64,000 nt of DNA from Candidatus Rhodoferax mariagerensis (GTDB lineage: Bacteria; Pseudomonadota; Gammaproteobacteria; Burkholderiales; Burkholderiaceae_C), in assembly GCA_016719055.1 (NCBI GenBank), contig JADKAW010000018.1, forward strand, positions 56,756 to 120,755, read 5' to 3'. Shown here in pieces: positions 1 through 9,360 of the stretch. The notes under the pieces were generated by a model, which was not told the DNA's origin, searched no databases, and was given only the letters and a program-made list of their open reading frames with translations. Each line of letters begins with the position of its first letter. The stretch's first letter is position 1. A program made the position numbers and the translations under genes.

Positions 1-501
1 AACAGCGCCTCGACCTTTGAGCACGACACCCCTGAAGATTTCAGCTTTGCCGCCATGGAAAAACACATGCGCAGCAACGCCGGTGCTGCCATTCTTTTGA
101 GCCAGGCGCTGCTGGAACACCTCAAAGATCGGGCTGAAGCCACCGGCGTGGTGATCAACCTGCTGGACCAGAAGCTGTGGAACCAGAACCCCGATTTTTT
201 GAGCTACACCCTGTCCAAAGCCGCTCTGGAAGCCGCCAACACCATGCTGGCGATTGCGCTGGCACCACGCGTGCGGGTGGTGGGAGTCGCCCCAGGGCTG
301 ACGCTGACCAGCCACATCCTGCGTCCGGAAAAGTTCGAAATGCTGCACAAATTGTCGCCGCTTGGCCACTCTTCCACGGCGGCTGATGTAGCGGCCACGG
401 TGGCGTTTGCCCTGAACAACAACTCCATCACCGGCACCACCCTGCTGGTCGATGGCGGGCAACACCTGATGAAGTTTGAACGTGATTTCTCGCTCATGTG
501 A
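1..501 (+). CDS. SDR family oxidoreductase, pteridine-reductase-like (5' end outside window)
   Basis: The open frame runs in from base 1, so only the C-terminal 166 residues are present and the N-terminal nucleotide-binding motif is not visible. The short-chain dehydrogenase active-site pair Tyr-x3-Lys (YTLSK) is encoded at about 205-219, and the typical SDR ending (PGLTLTS, then TTLLVDGGQHL) follows. Members reduce carbonyl or pterin substrates with NAD(P)H in the cytoplasm. folB begins 40 bases downstream on the same strand, so a FolM-like dihydropteridine reductase role is likely; that assignment is inferred from context only. Confidence 0.85.
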   Translation, partial: NSASTFEHDTPEDFSFAAMEKHMRSNAGAAILLSQALLEHLKDRAEATGVVINLLDQKLWNQNPDFLSYTLSKAALEAANTMLAIALAPRVRVVGVAPGLTLTSHILRPEKFEMLHKLSPLGHSSTAADVAATVAFALNNNSITGTTLLVDGGQHLMKFERDFSLM

Positions 502-541
502 GCTGTAGAAGCTCATCAATCACTATTGAATTGCATCATCC

Positions 542-928
542 ATGTCATCCTCCAATGCCAGTTACACCCACGGTCAGCAAACGCTGGCCCTTACCGGCCT
601 GCGTTTTGATGCCAGTCTGGGTATTCTGGCGACCGAAAAAGCAGCGCCACAGCCGATTCAGGTCGATGCCGAGCTCAGCTTGGGCGCACAACCCCTGTTG
701 CCGCGCGACGACGACATCACCCACGTGCTGGACTATCGCAAGGTGCGCAAAATCATCATTGACGAGTGCACTGCCGAACACGTCAACCTGCTCGAAACCC
801 TGATCGGCAAGCTGGCCAACCGGTTGATGCAGTTGCCCAATGTCAAGGGCGTTCGCGTCAAGATCGCCAAGCTGGAGATTTTTGTCGACTGCGAAGTAGC
901 GATTCGTATGGAAACCGGGCAGTGGTAA
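542..928 (+). CDS. folB: dihydroneopterin aldolase
   Basis: A 128-residue protein of the size usual for FolB, which cleaves 7,8-dihydroneopterin to 6-hydroxymethyl-dihydropterin and glycolaldehyde in folate synthesis. Family features seen are the early LTGLRFDASLGI segment (normally LxGLxxxxxxG), the DYRKV segment, the HVNLLETLIGKLANRL helix, and the C-terminal VKIAKLEIF with the lysine expected at the active site. It sits between the pterin-reductase-like SDR and ttcA on one strand and is probably co-transcribed with the SDR. Confidence 0.9.
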   Translation: MSSSNASYTHGQQTLALTGLRFDASLGILATEKAAPQPIQVDAELSLGAQPLLPRDDDITHVLDYRKVRKIIIDECTAEHVNLLETLIGKLANRLMQLPNVKGVRVKIAKLEIFVDCEVAIRMETGQW

Positions 929-941
929 CGCCGAAAGATCT

Positions 942-1943
942 ATGAATACACGCTGGACAGAATCCGCGCCCGACCTGGGTGCCTCCCACCCTAACCCGCC
1001 AAACCCCCAGGCTGGGATCGTGGCGGATACGGTGGCCAAAAAACTCGACATTGAGCGTGACGCAGCGCTGCGTGCCAAGCGTGAAACCCACAAGCTCGAA
1101 AAACGCCTGTGCCGCCAGGTGGGTGCCGCCATCATCGACTTCAACATGATCGAGGAAGGCGACCGCGTGATGGTCTGCATCAGCGGTGGCAAGGACAGCT
1201 TTGGCATGCTTGACATTCTGCTCAAGCTACAAAAGCGCGCACCGGTTCATTTCGACCTTGTGGCCGTCAACCTCGACCAGAAGCAACCCGGTTTCCCGGC
1301 GCACATCTTGCCCGCCTACCTGGCCAAGCTCGGCATCGAGTTCCACATCGAAACCCAGGACACCTACAGCATTGTCAAAAAAGTGGTGCCCGAGGGCAAA
1401 ACCATGTGCAGCCTGTGCAGCCGCCTGCGCCGGGGCATTCTGTACCGGGTGGCCGACGAGCTGAAAATCACCAAGATCGCGCTGGGCCATCACCGCGACG
1501 ACATGCTGCACACGTTCTTTTTGAACATGTTCTTCGCCGGCAAGCTCAAAGGCATGCCGCCCAAACTGGTCAGCGATGACGGTGGCCATATCGTGATCCG
1601 CCCGCTGGCCCATGTGGCCGAAAAAGACCTGATTGCCTGGGCCACGCACCGCCAGTTTCCGATCATCCCGTGCAGTTTGTGCGGCAGCCAGAAGAACCTG
1701 CAGCGCCAGGAGATCAAACGCATGATGCACCAGTGGGAGCGCCAGTACCCCGGGCGCACCGAAACCATGTTTACCGCGCTGCAAAACCTGGTGCCCTCGC
1801 ACCTGATGGACGCCCGCCAGCATGATTTCAAAAGCGTCCAGATCACTGGTTTGGCCGACGAAAACGGTGACAAGGTATTTGACGAGGAAGAATTCCCGTT
1901 GCCAACGCTGCCCGGCATAGGCTTGGTTCAACGCGTGGATTGA
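942..1943 (+). CDS. ttcA: tRNA 2-thiocytidine(32) synthetase
   Basis: A 333-residue protein that thiolates cytidine 32 of certain tRNAs using ATP and an iron-sulfur cluster. The PP-loop SGGKDS lies at residues 81-86. The two CxxC pairs that hold the cluster are visible as CSLCSRLRRG and CSLCGSQKN, and GHHRDD is the usual TtcA segment between them. The first 30 residues are a low-conservation extension. It starts 13 bases after folB. Confidence 0.95.
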   Translation: MNTRWTESAPDLGASHPNPPNPQAGIVADTVAKKLDIERDAALRAKRETHKLEKRLCRQVGAAIIDFNMIEEGDRVMVCISGGKDSFGMLDILLKLQKRAPVHFDLVAVNLDQKQPGFPAHILPAYLAKLGIEFHIETQDTYSIVKKVVPEGKTMCSLCSRLRRGILYRVADELKITKIALGHHRDDMLHTFFLNMFFAGKLKGMPPKLVSDDGGHIVIRPLAHVAEKDLIAWATHRQFPIIPCSLCGSQKNLQRQEIKRMMHQWERQYPGRTETMFTALQNLVPSHLMDARQHDFKSVQITGLADENGDKVFDEEEFPLPTLPGIGLVQRVD

Positions 1944-1949
1944 GCAATA

Positions 1950-2005
1950 ATTGTTCCCTAGCCTTTATGAATAAAGCGCTGTATGCTACTATATTGATAG
2001 TAAGT
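1950..2005 (-). repeat. dispersed AAGGGCTAGAGG-type repeat, copy 1
   Basis: Read on the minus strand this stretch follows the pattern shared by eight sites in the window: an AT-rich imperfect palindrome (TACTATCAATATAGTAGC), then CAGCGC, then about ten bases, then AAAGGCTAGGG. It overlaps the start codon and signal-peptide codons of the lipoprotein gene. Confidence 0.6.
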
Positions 2006-2551
2006 TTGCTGTCGGGCTGTGTCAGCGTGCGGCTGATCGACAACCAGGTCAGCAGCTTTGTGCCCAAGCCTGTGCACCCAGGCGCCACCTATCGTTTTGA
2101 GCGCCTGCCTTCGCAGCAGGCCGATGCCACAGCCTATGACCCGCTTGAAGCCATGACGGCCCAAGCCCTGGCCAGGCGGGGTTTGCGGCAGGTCGACCAA
2201 TCTGCCGAACTCGTCGCCCTGGTGCAACTGATCGAGCGGGTTGAGCGCCCTGTGGTTGCCCCAGTGGCCTTTGGCTGGCGGCGCGGCTGGTTGGGTCACC
2301 ATGGTGGTGCCGGCCTGGGCAATGTGCCGCTGTTTCCCGGCCTGGGTGAGCGGCCCAACTACTGGCGCGAAGTCCGGTTGACGCTGCGCGAACCAGCTAC
2401 CCAGGCCGTGGTGTTTGAGTCAAGCGCCAGCCATGACGGCCCCTGGCGTGACAGCGCTGTGGTTGTACCGGCCATGCTCGATGCCGCGCTGCAGGGCTTT
2501 CCGAATCCACCCCCGGGTTTACGCCGCGTTGGTATCGAGATCCCGCGTTAG
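1967..2551 (+). CDS. DUF4136-type lipoprotein
   Basis: A 194-residue predicted outer-membrane or periplasmic lipoprotein. I chose the ATG at 1967 because it gives a short signal peptide ending in the lipobox LLSGC (Cys18); a TTG overlapping the ttcA stop would add nine residues. The mature part (YRFERLPS, DPLEAMTAQALARRGLRQVD, later YWREVRLTLRE) resembles the DUF4136 family, whose function is unknown. The region around the start codon and signal peptide coincides with a copy of the dispersed repeat of this genome, so the 5' end may be recently remodelled. Confidence 0.75.
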   Translation: MNKALYATILIVSLLSGCVSVRLIDNQVSSFVPKPVHPGATYRFERLPSQQADATAYDPLEAMTAQALARRGLRQVDQSAELVALVQLIERVERPVVAPVAFGWRRGWLGHHGGAGLGNVPLFPGLGERPNYWREVRLTLREPATQAVVFESSASHDGPWRDSAVVVPAMLDAALQGFPNPPPGLRRVGIEIPR

Positions 2552-2704
2552 CACATTTGGCGGTTGCCCCACACCACTTTGCCTCACTCCCTCGTGGTCT
2601 TCCATAGGTCAAGGGGCAGCACGCCCTGGGTATGATAGGCTGCTGTCTTAGCAGTCGCCATGGACGACAATTTCCGTGGTCGTTGCTGCTCAATAGAATT
2701 TCAC

Positions 2705-4000
2705 ATGAACCAAGCCCAGTCCGAATTGATTGATGTCTCGCAGTTGAAAGTCGGCATGTACGTCGAACTTGAGCTGGGCTGGATGGCACACCCCTTTCCC
2801 ACCAGCAGCTTCAAAATCTCGTCGGACAAACAGATCAACATCATTCGATCACTTGGACGTCAGCAGATCCGCTACGTTCCGGGCAAAAGCGATTTGCACG
2901 CCCCAGCCACTGGACTGGCGGCGCGGACCAACAACACGGCACCAGTCACAACCGAGGCGCTGCTGACCAGCCCCAATCCAGAGCAACTTGCACGCAAACA
3001 GAGAAGCGAACTGCTGAGCGCCCAGCAGCGGGACCTGATGGCCTGCGAGCGGCGATTTGGACAGACCGTTCGGCAGTACAAGCAGGCCATTGAGCTGATG
3101 CACAACCAGCCTCGCGTCGCGATGGAGCAATGCCGTGAACTGGTCAACGGTTTTGTCGGTGAGATGCTGGCCTCGGGTGAGTCGGCCATTCGGCTGCTGT
3201 CCGACGGCATGGGTGACAAACTGGCCATGCACCCGATCAATATCACGGTCATAGCGTTGCTGCTGGGCAAGTACATGAAGCTGCCCGCCAGCGAGATGGC
3301 CGACCTTGGCATGTCGGCGTTTTTGCACGACATCGGCAAATCCAAAGTGCCTGACCGGGTGCGCTGGCTTGAGGACAGCTTTTCGATCGCCGAGCAAAAG
3401 GCCTACCAGGAGCATGTCGCCCAGGGCGTGTCGCTGGGCCAGCGCATGGAGCTCACGCCCGGGGCATTGCAGGCGATCGCGCAGCACCACGAAATGGTCG
3501 ACGGCAGCGGTTTTCCAGCGCGTATCAAGGGCGATGCCATGTCGCAGCCCGCCAAGATCCTGGCGCTGGTGAACCGCTATGAAGACCTTTGCAATCCCAG
3601 TCGCCCGGCAGCGGCAATTACCCCTCACGAGGCTCTGGCGCTCATTTTTGCGCAGCTCAAGGCCCGCTTTGATCCGCTGGTGCTGGGTGCCTTCATCCGC
3701 ATGATGGGGGTGTATCCGCCGGGCTCGGTGGTGCAGCTCGGTGACGAGCGCTACGCCATGGTGGTATCAGTCAACTCCTCGCGACCGCTCAAACCGCGGG
3801 TGATCGTGTTTGACGCCAAGGTTTCCAAACACGAAGCGCTGATCCTGGATCTGGAGGCCTGCCCCGAACTCGGCATCCGACGCAGCCTCAAGCCGGCCAG
3901 CCTGCCGCGGGCCGCGATGGACTATTTGTCACCGCGCCAGCGCATCTGTTATTTCTTTGAACGTGCGGTGAACACACCTCAAAAAGAGGATGCGCCATGA
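2705..4000 (+). CDS. HD-GYP domain protein, probable c-di-GMP phosphodiesterase
   Basis: A 431-residue cytoplasmic protein. Residues 10-60 (SQLKVGMYV) match the DUF3391-type N-terminal domain often found before HD-GYP domains. The metal-binding HD pair is at 208-209 (FLHDIGKSKVPD), and the HHE-x4-GxGFP stretch at 261-271 is the HD-GYP signature with Phe in place of Tyr. Such enzymes degrade cyclic di-GMP. ATG 2705 is preferred to 2660 because it begins directly before the conserved domain. The stop overlaps the start of the next gene by four bases (ATGA), so the two c-di-GMP proteins are translationally coupled. Confidence 0.85.
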   Translation: MNQAQSELIDVSQLKVGMYVELELGWMAHPFPTSSFKISSDKQINIIRSLGRQQIRYVPGKSDLHAPATGLAARTNNTAPVTTEALLTSPNPEQLARKQRSELLSAQQRDLMACERRFGQTVRQYKQAIELMHNQPRVAMEQCRELVNGFVGEMLASGESAIRLLSDGMGDKLAMHPINITVIALLLGKYMKLPASEMADLGMSAFLHDIGKSKVPDRVRWLEDSFSIAEQKAYQEHVAQGVSLGQRMELTPGALQAIAQHHEMVDGSGFPARIKGDAMSQPAKILALVNRYEDLCNPSRPAAAITPHEALALIFAQLKARFDPLVLGAFIRMMGVYPPGSVVQLGDERYAMVVSVNSSRPLKPRVIVFDAKVSKHEALILDLEACPELGIRRSLKPASLPRAAMDYLSPRQRICYFFERAVNTPQKEDAP

Positions 4001-6411
4001 AGCGCATTGCCTGGGGCCCTCTGATCGAAGGCCTGCTGGAGTCGGTCTGGCTGGTGGACCCAGTTGACTTGCGCATCCTGGCGGTGAACCAGGCCGCCTG
4101 CCAACTGCTCGGAATGAGTAAAGAGGCCATGCTAGGCAAGCCGGTGATTGAGCTCACCGCGACCCCGGAAGACCAATTTTTCTGGGAGGATGTGGCCGCT
4201 GGTCTGGTTGACAGCATCCGCTCGGAAACTTTGCTGCGCGGGGCCGACGGCGTGGCGGTAGCGGTTGATCGTCGTGTCAGCCGTGTATGGCCGGAGGTTG
4301 ACCGTGCGGTTTATCTGGTTGGCATTCACGATTTGCGCCAGCAGCGCCAGGTTGAAAACGAACTGGAAAAACTCGTGGCCGAATTGCGGGCCACGCTGGA
4401 ATCAACAGCAGACGGCATTCTGGTCAGCGACCTCAATGGCGACATCCGCAATTACAACCGCCAGTTTGCCAAGCTGTGGAATGTGCCCGAGCACCTGTTG
4501 CTGCACCGCAACGACCACGCGTTGTATGCGCATCTTGCGGAACAGATCAAGGACGTGGCGCATTACCAGCAGCGACTGCACGATTTCGACAACAATCCGC
4601 TGCTCGAAGCCACCGATCTGCTGGTGCTGGCCAATAGCCGTGTGCTGGAGCGGACCACCCGACCGCAGTACAGCCGCGGGCAGCCCACCGGGCGGGTTTA
4701 CTCATTTCGCGACATCACGCAGGAACTGCAGAATGAGTCCCAGCTCAAGCTGGCGGCCAAGGTGTTTGAGTCGAGCCTGGAGGCCATCTTTATCACCACG
4801 GCTGACTTCCTGATACTGGCGGTCAATCCGGCCTGCGAGAACCTGACCGAGCGGTCTCAGGCCAAATTGATGGGTGCTTCACCCTCCGACATTTTTTTTC
4901 ACCCCAGTAACCCCGGGTTCTTGGCCAACGTTCAAGCCACCCTGCAAGCCCAAGGTCTTTGGCGTGGTCAGCTCTGGATTCAGAAAAAAGATATCTTCGC
5001 CTGTGCTGTGCAGGCCTCGTGGGTGCTGTTGCGCAACGATTTGGGTGAGGTGTCACACACCATTGGCTTCTTTCGTGACCTGACCGAAGAGCTGGCCGCC
5101 CAACAACGTATCGAACAACTGGCCTACAGCGATGCCCTGACTGGCCTGCCCAACCGCTTGCTGCTGACGCAGCGGGTGGAGTTCGCGCTGCGCCTGGCAG
5201 AACGTAACGCCGGTGAGTGTGGCGTTTTTTTCATTGATCTGGACCGCTTCAAGAACCTCAACGATTCCATGGGCCACAGCTTTGGTGACCGGGTTCTGAT
5301 CGATGTGGCTGAACGCCTCAAAGATTGCCTGCGCGAGGTCGACACCCTGTGCCGGCTGGGTGGGGACGAGTTCGTGATTTTTGTGCAGGACATTGACGCC
5401 CATGGCGCAGAAGTGCTGGCGCGGCGCATTCAGGACAGCATGACGCAGGCCTTCCAGATTGATGACATGACCTTTTCGGTCGGCTGCAGCATGGGCATTG
5501 CCTTGTATCCCGAAGATGGCAAGTCGCTCGACGCCCTGATCAAGTGCGCAGATACCGCAATGTACCTGGTCAAGGCGCGTGGGCGCGGCAGCTTCCGGTT
5601 TTACCAGCCGCAAATGAATGTCAATCTGCTCTCGCACATCAAGATCGACCACGCGATGCGTGGGGCCATGGAACAGAATTTGTTCCAGTTGCATTACCAG
5701 CCCCAGACTTCGCTGGCCAATGGCAGCTTGCTCGGCGCCGAGGCGCTGATTCGCTGGACCGACGCCGAACTTGGCCAGATGTCGCCCGCGCTGTTCATTC
5801 CATTGGCCGAAGAGTCGGGTTTTATCACGGTGATTGGCACCTGGGTGCTGGAGCAGGCAGTGAAGCAGGCGCGGGTCTGGCAGTCCCGTGGCACGCCGGT
5901 CAGCGTGTCGATCAACGTGTCGGCATTGCAGTTTCAGCAGCCGGATTTTGTCGAGACCGTGTCTGGCGTCATCAAGGCAGCGGGGCTTGCCCCACAGTTG
6001 CTGGAGCTTGAACTGACCGAGTCGATCCTGATTCAGGACGCCAACGAAACACTGACCCGCCTGCACGCGCTGGCCGCACTGGGGGTGGCGTTGTCAATTG
6101 ATGACTTTGGCACCGGCTATTCGAGCCTGGCTTACCTGAAGAAATTCCCGATTTCAAAACTCAAGATTGATCGCTCGTTTGTCACGGGCCTGCCTGATGA
6201 CGAGGGCGACCGAGCCATCGTCAGCGCCACCATCGGCATGGCACGCGGGCTCAAGCTCAAGGTGGTGGCCGAAGGGGTGGAAACCCAGGCCCAGCACGAC
6301 TACCTGGCCAATCTGGGATGCGAGTCGTACCAGGGTTTCTTGTGCTCGCCGGGTCTGCCCGCTGCAGAGTTTGAGAAGTTGATGACCAAGCTGCCGCACC
6401 CCCCCGACTGA
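3997..6411 (+). CDS. PAS-GGDEF-EAL bifunctional c-di-GMP signalling protein
   Basis: An 804-residue protein without clear membrane segments. PAS-like sensor modules occupy roughly residues 10-100, 125-245 and 255-370. The GGDEF domain contains an intact RLGGDEF at about 454-460 and an RxxD inhibitory site (REVD) exactly five residues before it. The EAL domain begins at EALIRW (about residue 580) and keeps the DDFGTGYSSL and KIDRSFV segments. Both cyclase and phosphodiesterase motifs are intact, so it could make, break or sense c-di-GMP. It follows the HD-GYP gene with a 4-base overlap. Confidence 0.9.
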   Translation: MKRIAWGPLIEGLLESVWLVDPVDLRILAVNQAACQLLGMSKEAMLGKPVIELTATPEDQFFWEDVAAGLVDSIRSETLLRGADGVAVAVDRRVSRVWPEVDRAVYLVGIHDLRQQRQVENELEKLVAELRATLESTADGILVSDLNGDIRNYNRQFAKLWNVPEHLLLHRNDHALYAHLAEQIKDVAHYQQRLHDFDNNPLLEATDLLVLANSRVLERTTRPQYSRGQPTGRVYSFRDITQELQNESQLKLAAKVFESSLEAIFITTADFLILAVNPACENLTERSQAKLMGASPSDIFFHPSNPGFLANVQATLQAQGLWRGQLWIQKKDIFACAVQASWVLLRNDLGEVSHTIGFFRDLTEELAAQQRIEQLAYSDALTGLPNRLLLTQRVEFALRLAERNAGECGVFFIDLDRFKNLNDSMGHSFGDRVLIDVAERLKDCLREVDTLCRLGGDEFVIFVQDIDAHGAEVLARRIQDSMTQAFQIDDMTFSVGCSMGIALYPEDGKSLDALIKCADTAMYLVKARGRGSFRFYQPQMNVNLLSHIKIDHAMRGAMEQNLFQLHYQPQTSLANGSLLGAEALIRWTDAELGQMSPALFIPLAEESGFITVIGTWVLEQAVKQARVWQSRGTPVSVSINVSALQFQQPDFVETVSGVIKAAGLAPQLLELELTESILIQDANETLTRLHALAALGVALSIDDFGTGYSSLAYLKKFPISKLKIDRSFVTGLPDDEGDRAIVSATIGMARGLKLKVVAEGVETQAQHDYLANLGCESYQGFLCSPGLPAAEFEKLMTKLPHPPD

Positions 6412-6427
6412 AACCCTTTGTAAAACC

Positions 6428-7066
6428 ATGCAAGCTACCCGAATCATTGCCATCCGCCATGGCGAAACCACCTGGAATGTGGATGCCCGCATTCAGGGCC
6501 ATCTTGACATTGCGCTGAACGCCACCGGCAGGCTACAGGCACAACGCGTTGCCCAGGCACTGGCTGATGAGATGGTGGACGCCGTGTATGCCAGCGATTT
6601 ACAGCGCGCCTGGCAAACCGCAGACGCAATTGCCAGCGCAACGCAAAGCCCGTTGACGGCAGATAAGGGCTTGCGAGAGCGCGGTTTTGGCGAGTTTGAG
6701 GGCAAATCCTACGCAGAAGTCGAAACCCTTTGGCCACAACATGCGCTGCAGTGGCGTACGCGTGACCCGCTTTGGGCACCGCCCGCAGGGGAGTCCTTGC
6801 TGGCCATGCGTGACCGCGTGTTGACCACCGCCACCCGGTTGGCCGGCCAGCACCAAGGCGGACAGATTGTTCTGGTGGCTCATGGCGGTGTCATGGACCT
6901 GCTCTACCGGCTGGCTACCAGCCAGGACTTGCAGGCACCACGCACCTGGCAGCTTGGCAACGCTGCCATCAACCGCCTGCTGTGGACGCCAGACGGCTTC
7001 ACGCTGGTCGGGTGGGCCGACAGCGGCCACCTGGACAACCTGGGTCAAGACGAGTCGTTTAGCTAA
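6428..7066 (+). CDS. histidine phosphatase family protein (phosphoglycerate mutase-like)
   Basis: A 212-residue protein with the branch-1 histidine phosphatase signature IRHGETTWN at residues 8-16, the second-half catalytic glutamate in RGFGEFEGKSY, and the C-terminal histidine in LVAHGGVMDLLYR. These enzymes transfer phosphate through a phosphohistidine; the substrate cannot be told from sequence. It follows the GGDEF-EAL gene by 16 bases and converges on ruvC. Confidence 0.88.
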   Translation: MQATRIIAIRHGETTWNVDARIQGHLDIALNATGRLQAQRVAQALADEMVDAVYASDLQRAWQTADAIASATQSPLTADKGLRERGFGEFEGKSYAEVETLWPQHALQWRTRDPLWAPPAGESLLAMRDRVLTTATRLAGQHQGGQIVLVAHGGVMDLLYRLATSQDLQAPRTWQLGNAAINRLLWTPDGFTLVGWADSGHLDNLGQDESFS

Positions 7067-7079
7067 ATTGGGTGCGTGA

Positions 7080-7640
7080 TCAACGGCTGCGCCCGGCCTT
7101 GTAAGCCGCCTTTTGCGTTTGCTGTTGCAACCCGCCCAGGCCTTTGGCCTGCGCCAACCTGGACATGCCCTTGGCGGCATGGGCGTGGGTGATGGCCAGG
7201 CCCAGGGCGTCGGCGGCGTCCGTGCCCGGCAGACCAGGAAGGCTCAACAGGCGGCGCACCATTTCCTGTACCTGGGTTTTATCGGCTCGGCCATAACCCA
7301 CCACAGCCTGTTTCATTTGCAAGGCAGTGTATTCAGCCACCGGCAAATCGCTTGACACCAGGGCAGTGACCGCTGCACCGCGGGCCTGACCCAACAGCAA
7401 AGTCGATTGGGGGTTGACGTTGACAAAAACGATTTCTACCGACGCCGCATCGGGCTCATAACGGGCCACCACCTCGCGAATGCCGTCAAACAGCACCTTG
7501 AGCCGAGCCGGCAACTGGTCTTTTTCGATGTGCATGGTGCTGATGGTGCCGCTGGCCACATAACTTAGCGCTGCACCGATTGCATCGACCACGCCAAAGC
7601 CCGTGGTGCGCAAGCCGGGGTCAATGCCAAGAATTCGCAT
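7080..7640 (-). CDS. ruvC: Holliday junction endonuclease RuvC
   Basis: A 186-residue protein. The start at 7640 (MRILGIDPGL) is chosen because the family begins here; five extra upstream residues are not conserved. The acidic active-site residues are visible as Asp7 in GIDPG, the Glu of SVEIVFVN and the Asp pair in GTDAADALGLA. RuvC resolves Holliday junctions with RuvAB, but ruvAB do not adjoin it in this window. A dispersed-repeat copy fills the gap between its start and the next gene. Confidence 0.95.
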   Translation of the reverse strand: MRILGIDPGLRTTGFGVVDAIGAALSYVASGTISTMHIEKDQLPARLKVLFDGIREVVARYEPDAASVEIVFVNVNPQSTLLLGQARGAAVTALVSSDLPVAEYTALQMKQAVVGYGRADKTQVQEMVRRLLSLPGLPGTDAADALGLAITHAHAAKGMSRLAQAKGLGGLQQQTQKAAYKAGRSR

Positions 7641-7695
7641 CAGATATAAAAACAATAGCGAACAACGCTTATATTGAAAGGGCTAGAGGTCAAAA
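7641..7695 (+). repeat. dispersed AAGGGCTAGAGG-type repeat, copy 2
   Basis: The gap between the ruvC start and the CdsA-like gene is almost entirely one repeat copy: AT-rich part, AATAGCGAACAACGC, then AAAGGGCTAGAGG at 7677-7689. The right end covers the CdsA-like stop codon. Confidence 0.65.
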
Positions 7696-8672
7696 TACCA
7701 TCGAACCGAATGGAAAAACACGGGTGCGGCAAAACACAGCGAGTCGATCCGGTCCAGCATGCCGCCCGCGCCGGTCACGCCTTTGCCCTCGCCGCGCCAG
7801 ATCGGAATACCTCGGTCGCGCTTGAGGGCTTTCATGACCAGATGGCCCAGCGAGCCAGCCGCGCAGGCAATGAACGCCATGGCAAAGGCCTGCCCCGGAA
7901 CAAACGGCGTGATGCCTGCCAGCAAGGCCCCCAGCAGGCTGCCGGCGGCCATGCCCACCCACCAACTGCGCCAGTTAAAACTGTGGCTGACCAGCGGTGC
8001 CGAGGCAGGCCGGTAAAACCGGCGGTTCAACAGGTGCTGGGTGACCATGCAGGTTTGCACCACCAGCACCAGAAACAGCATCAAAAAGGCACTTTTCTTG
8101 TCGTAACGCGGAAAGTCCAGCAACATCAGGGCCGGCACATGGCTCATGCCGTAGATGCAGACCATGATGCCCCATTGCAGTTTGGCGTTGCGTTCCAGAA
8201 AGCGTTGCGGGTCATTGGCCAGGGCGCTGGCCACTGGCAAAGCCAGAAACACATAAACCGGAATAAACACCGTGAACAGGTCAAAGTGCTCAGACCAAAC
8301 CAGCCAGTACTGAAACGGCAGCACACCAAAAAATGCCAGCACCAGGCTACGGTGGTCGCCCCGGCGAGTGGGTGAGAGCGTCAAAAACTCGCGCAGAGCA
8401 AAAAACGAGCCCAGGCCAAACAGCACCAGCCGCGCCACATCGCCCGACAGCCAGGCCACCCAGAAGACAAAAATCATCATCCAGCTGATGCGCAGCAGTT
8501 TGCTCAGGTTGCGGATGTCACTGCGGCGCCGATGCTCCAACGTCACATCTTCAGACTCGCGCATGGACAGCAAAAAAACCACCACGCCGGCAATCATCAG
8601 CAGCCCAAAAACAATGATGAACAAGGCCCCCACTTGCTGGGTAGCGCTGAGGTTTTTCAGGGCCTGGTACAC
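7683..8672 (-). CDS. CdsA-like phosphatidate cytidylyltransferase
   Basis: A 329-residue polytopic membrane protein with about eight hydrophobic helices. The C-terminal part (SLGHLVMKALKRDRGI, then GGMLDRIDSL) corresponds to the CdsA signature, in which the DRxDS acidic residues bind metal and CTP. CdsA converts phosphatidate and CTP to CDP-diacylglycerol. The 1-acylglycerol-3-phosphate acyltransferase gene lies immediately upstream, which fits phospholipid synthesis. The longer N-terminus (SMRESEDVTLEHRRR) suggests the paralogous branch rather than the main CdsA, so I give no gene symbol. Confidence 0.8.
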   Translation of the reverse strand: MYQALKNLSATQQVGALFIIVFGLLMIAGVVVFLLSMRESEDVTLEHRRRSDIRNLSKLLRISWMMIFVFWVAWLSGDVARLVLFGLGSFFALREFLTLSPTRRGDHRSLVLAFFGVLPFQYWLVWSEHFDLFTVFIPVYVFLALPVASALANDPQRFLERNAKLQWGIMVCIYGMSHVPALMLLDFPRYDKKSAFLMLFLVLVVQTCMVTQHLLNRRFYRPASAPLVSHSFNWRSWWVGMAAGSLLGALLAGITPFVPGQAFAMAFIACAAGSLGHLVMKALKRDRGIPIWRGEGKGVTGAGGMLDRIDSLCFAAPVFFHSVRWYFDL

Positions 8673-8687
8673 AACAACGCCTTTCGT

Positions 8688-9320
8688 TCAGACATCACGC
8701 AGGGCGATGACGGCACTGCGTGCCCGCGCCAGAAAGTCCTGACGCTCTTCGCCGGGCAGTACCCGCATTGGCACGCCAAAAGTGACCGAGCACAGCACCG
8801 GCACCGGCACCACCTCACCCTTGGGCATGACACGCTGCACATTGTTGATCCAGGCTGGCACCAGCTCGACCTCGGGAAACTTGAGCGCCAGGTTGTACAG
8901 GCCGGCCTTGAAGGCCTGGGGCTCGTCGGCATAACCACGTGTGCCCTCGGGGAACAGAATCAACGAGTCGCCAGCGTTCATGGCCTCAATCAGCGGCTCG
9001 AGTGGGTCTTCATCGGCGTGGCGCTCGCGCGAGACATAAATCACGTTGAACACAGCGCTGGTCAGCCACTGGCGAAACGGCGACTTGGTCCAGTAGTCGC
9101 GCGCTGCCACGGCGCGCACGCTGCGGCGCAGCTCCTTGGGTAGTGCCGCCCAGATCATCACCAGGTCAGCGTGGCTCTGGTGGTTGGCAAAATAAATGCG
9201 CTGCTCGGCCTTGGGCGGACAGCCCCACCAGCGCGCCTGCGAACCGGTCAGCACGCGGATCAGCCCGAGCAAAAAATAGCTCATCAAGGTGGTGGCCCAG
9301 TCCAGCAGCGTTGGCTTCAT
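8688..9320 (-). CDS. 1-acyl-sn-glycerol-3-phosphate acyltransferase family protein
   Basis: A 210-residue membrane-associated acyltransferase of the PlsC type. The catalytic NHxxxxD motif is NHQSHAD, and the substrate-binding FPEGTR is intact. I start it at ATG 9320 (MKPTLLDWATTLMSYFLLG); the frame continues upstream into mtgA but that part is not conserved. It likely acylates lysophosphatidate and hands phosphatidate to the CdsA-like enzyme encoded 15 bases downstream. Confidence 0.85.
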   Translation of the reverse strand: MKPTLLDWATTLMSYFLLGLIRVLTGSQARWWGCPPKAEQRIYFANHQSHADLVMIWAALPKELRRSVRAVAARDYWTKSPFRQWLTSAVFNVIYVSRERHADEDPLEPLIEAMNAGDSLILFPEGTRGYADEPQAFKAGLYNLALKFPEVELVPAWINNVQRVMPKGEVVPVPVLCSVTFGVPMRVLPGEERQDFLARARSAVIALRDV

Positions 9321-9360
9321 GGTGCGAGCACTTGGTGTGTTGGGTGGTGGCGCATGGTGT

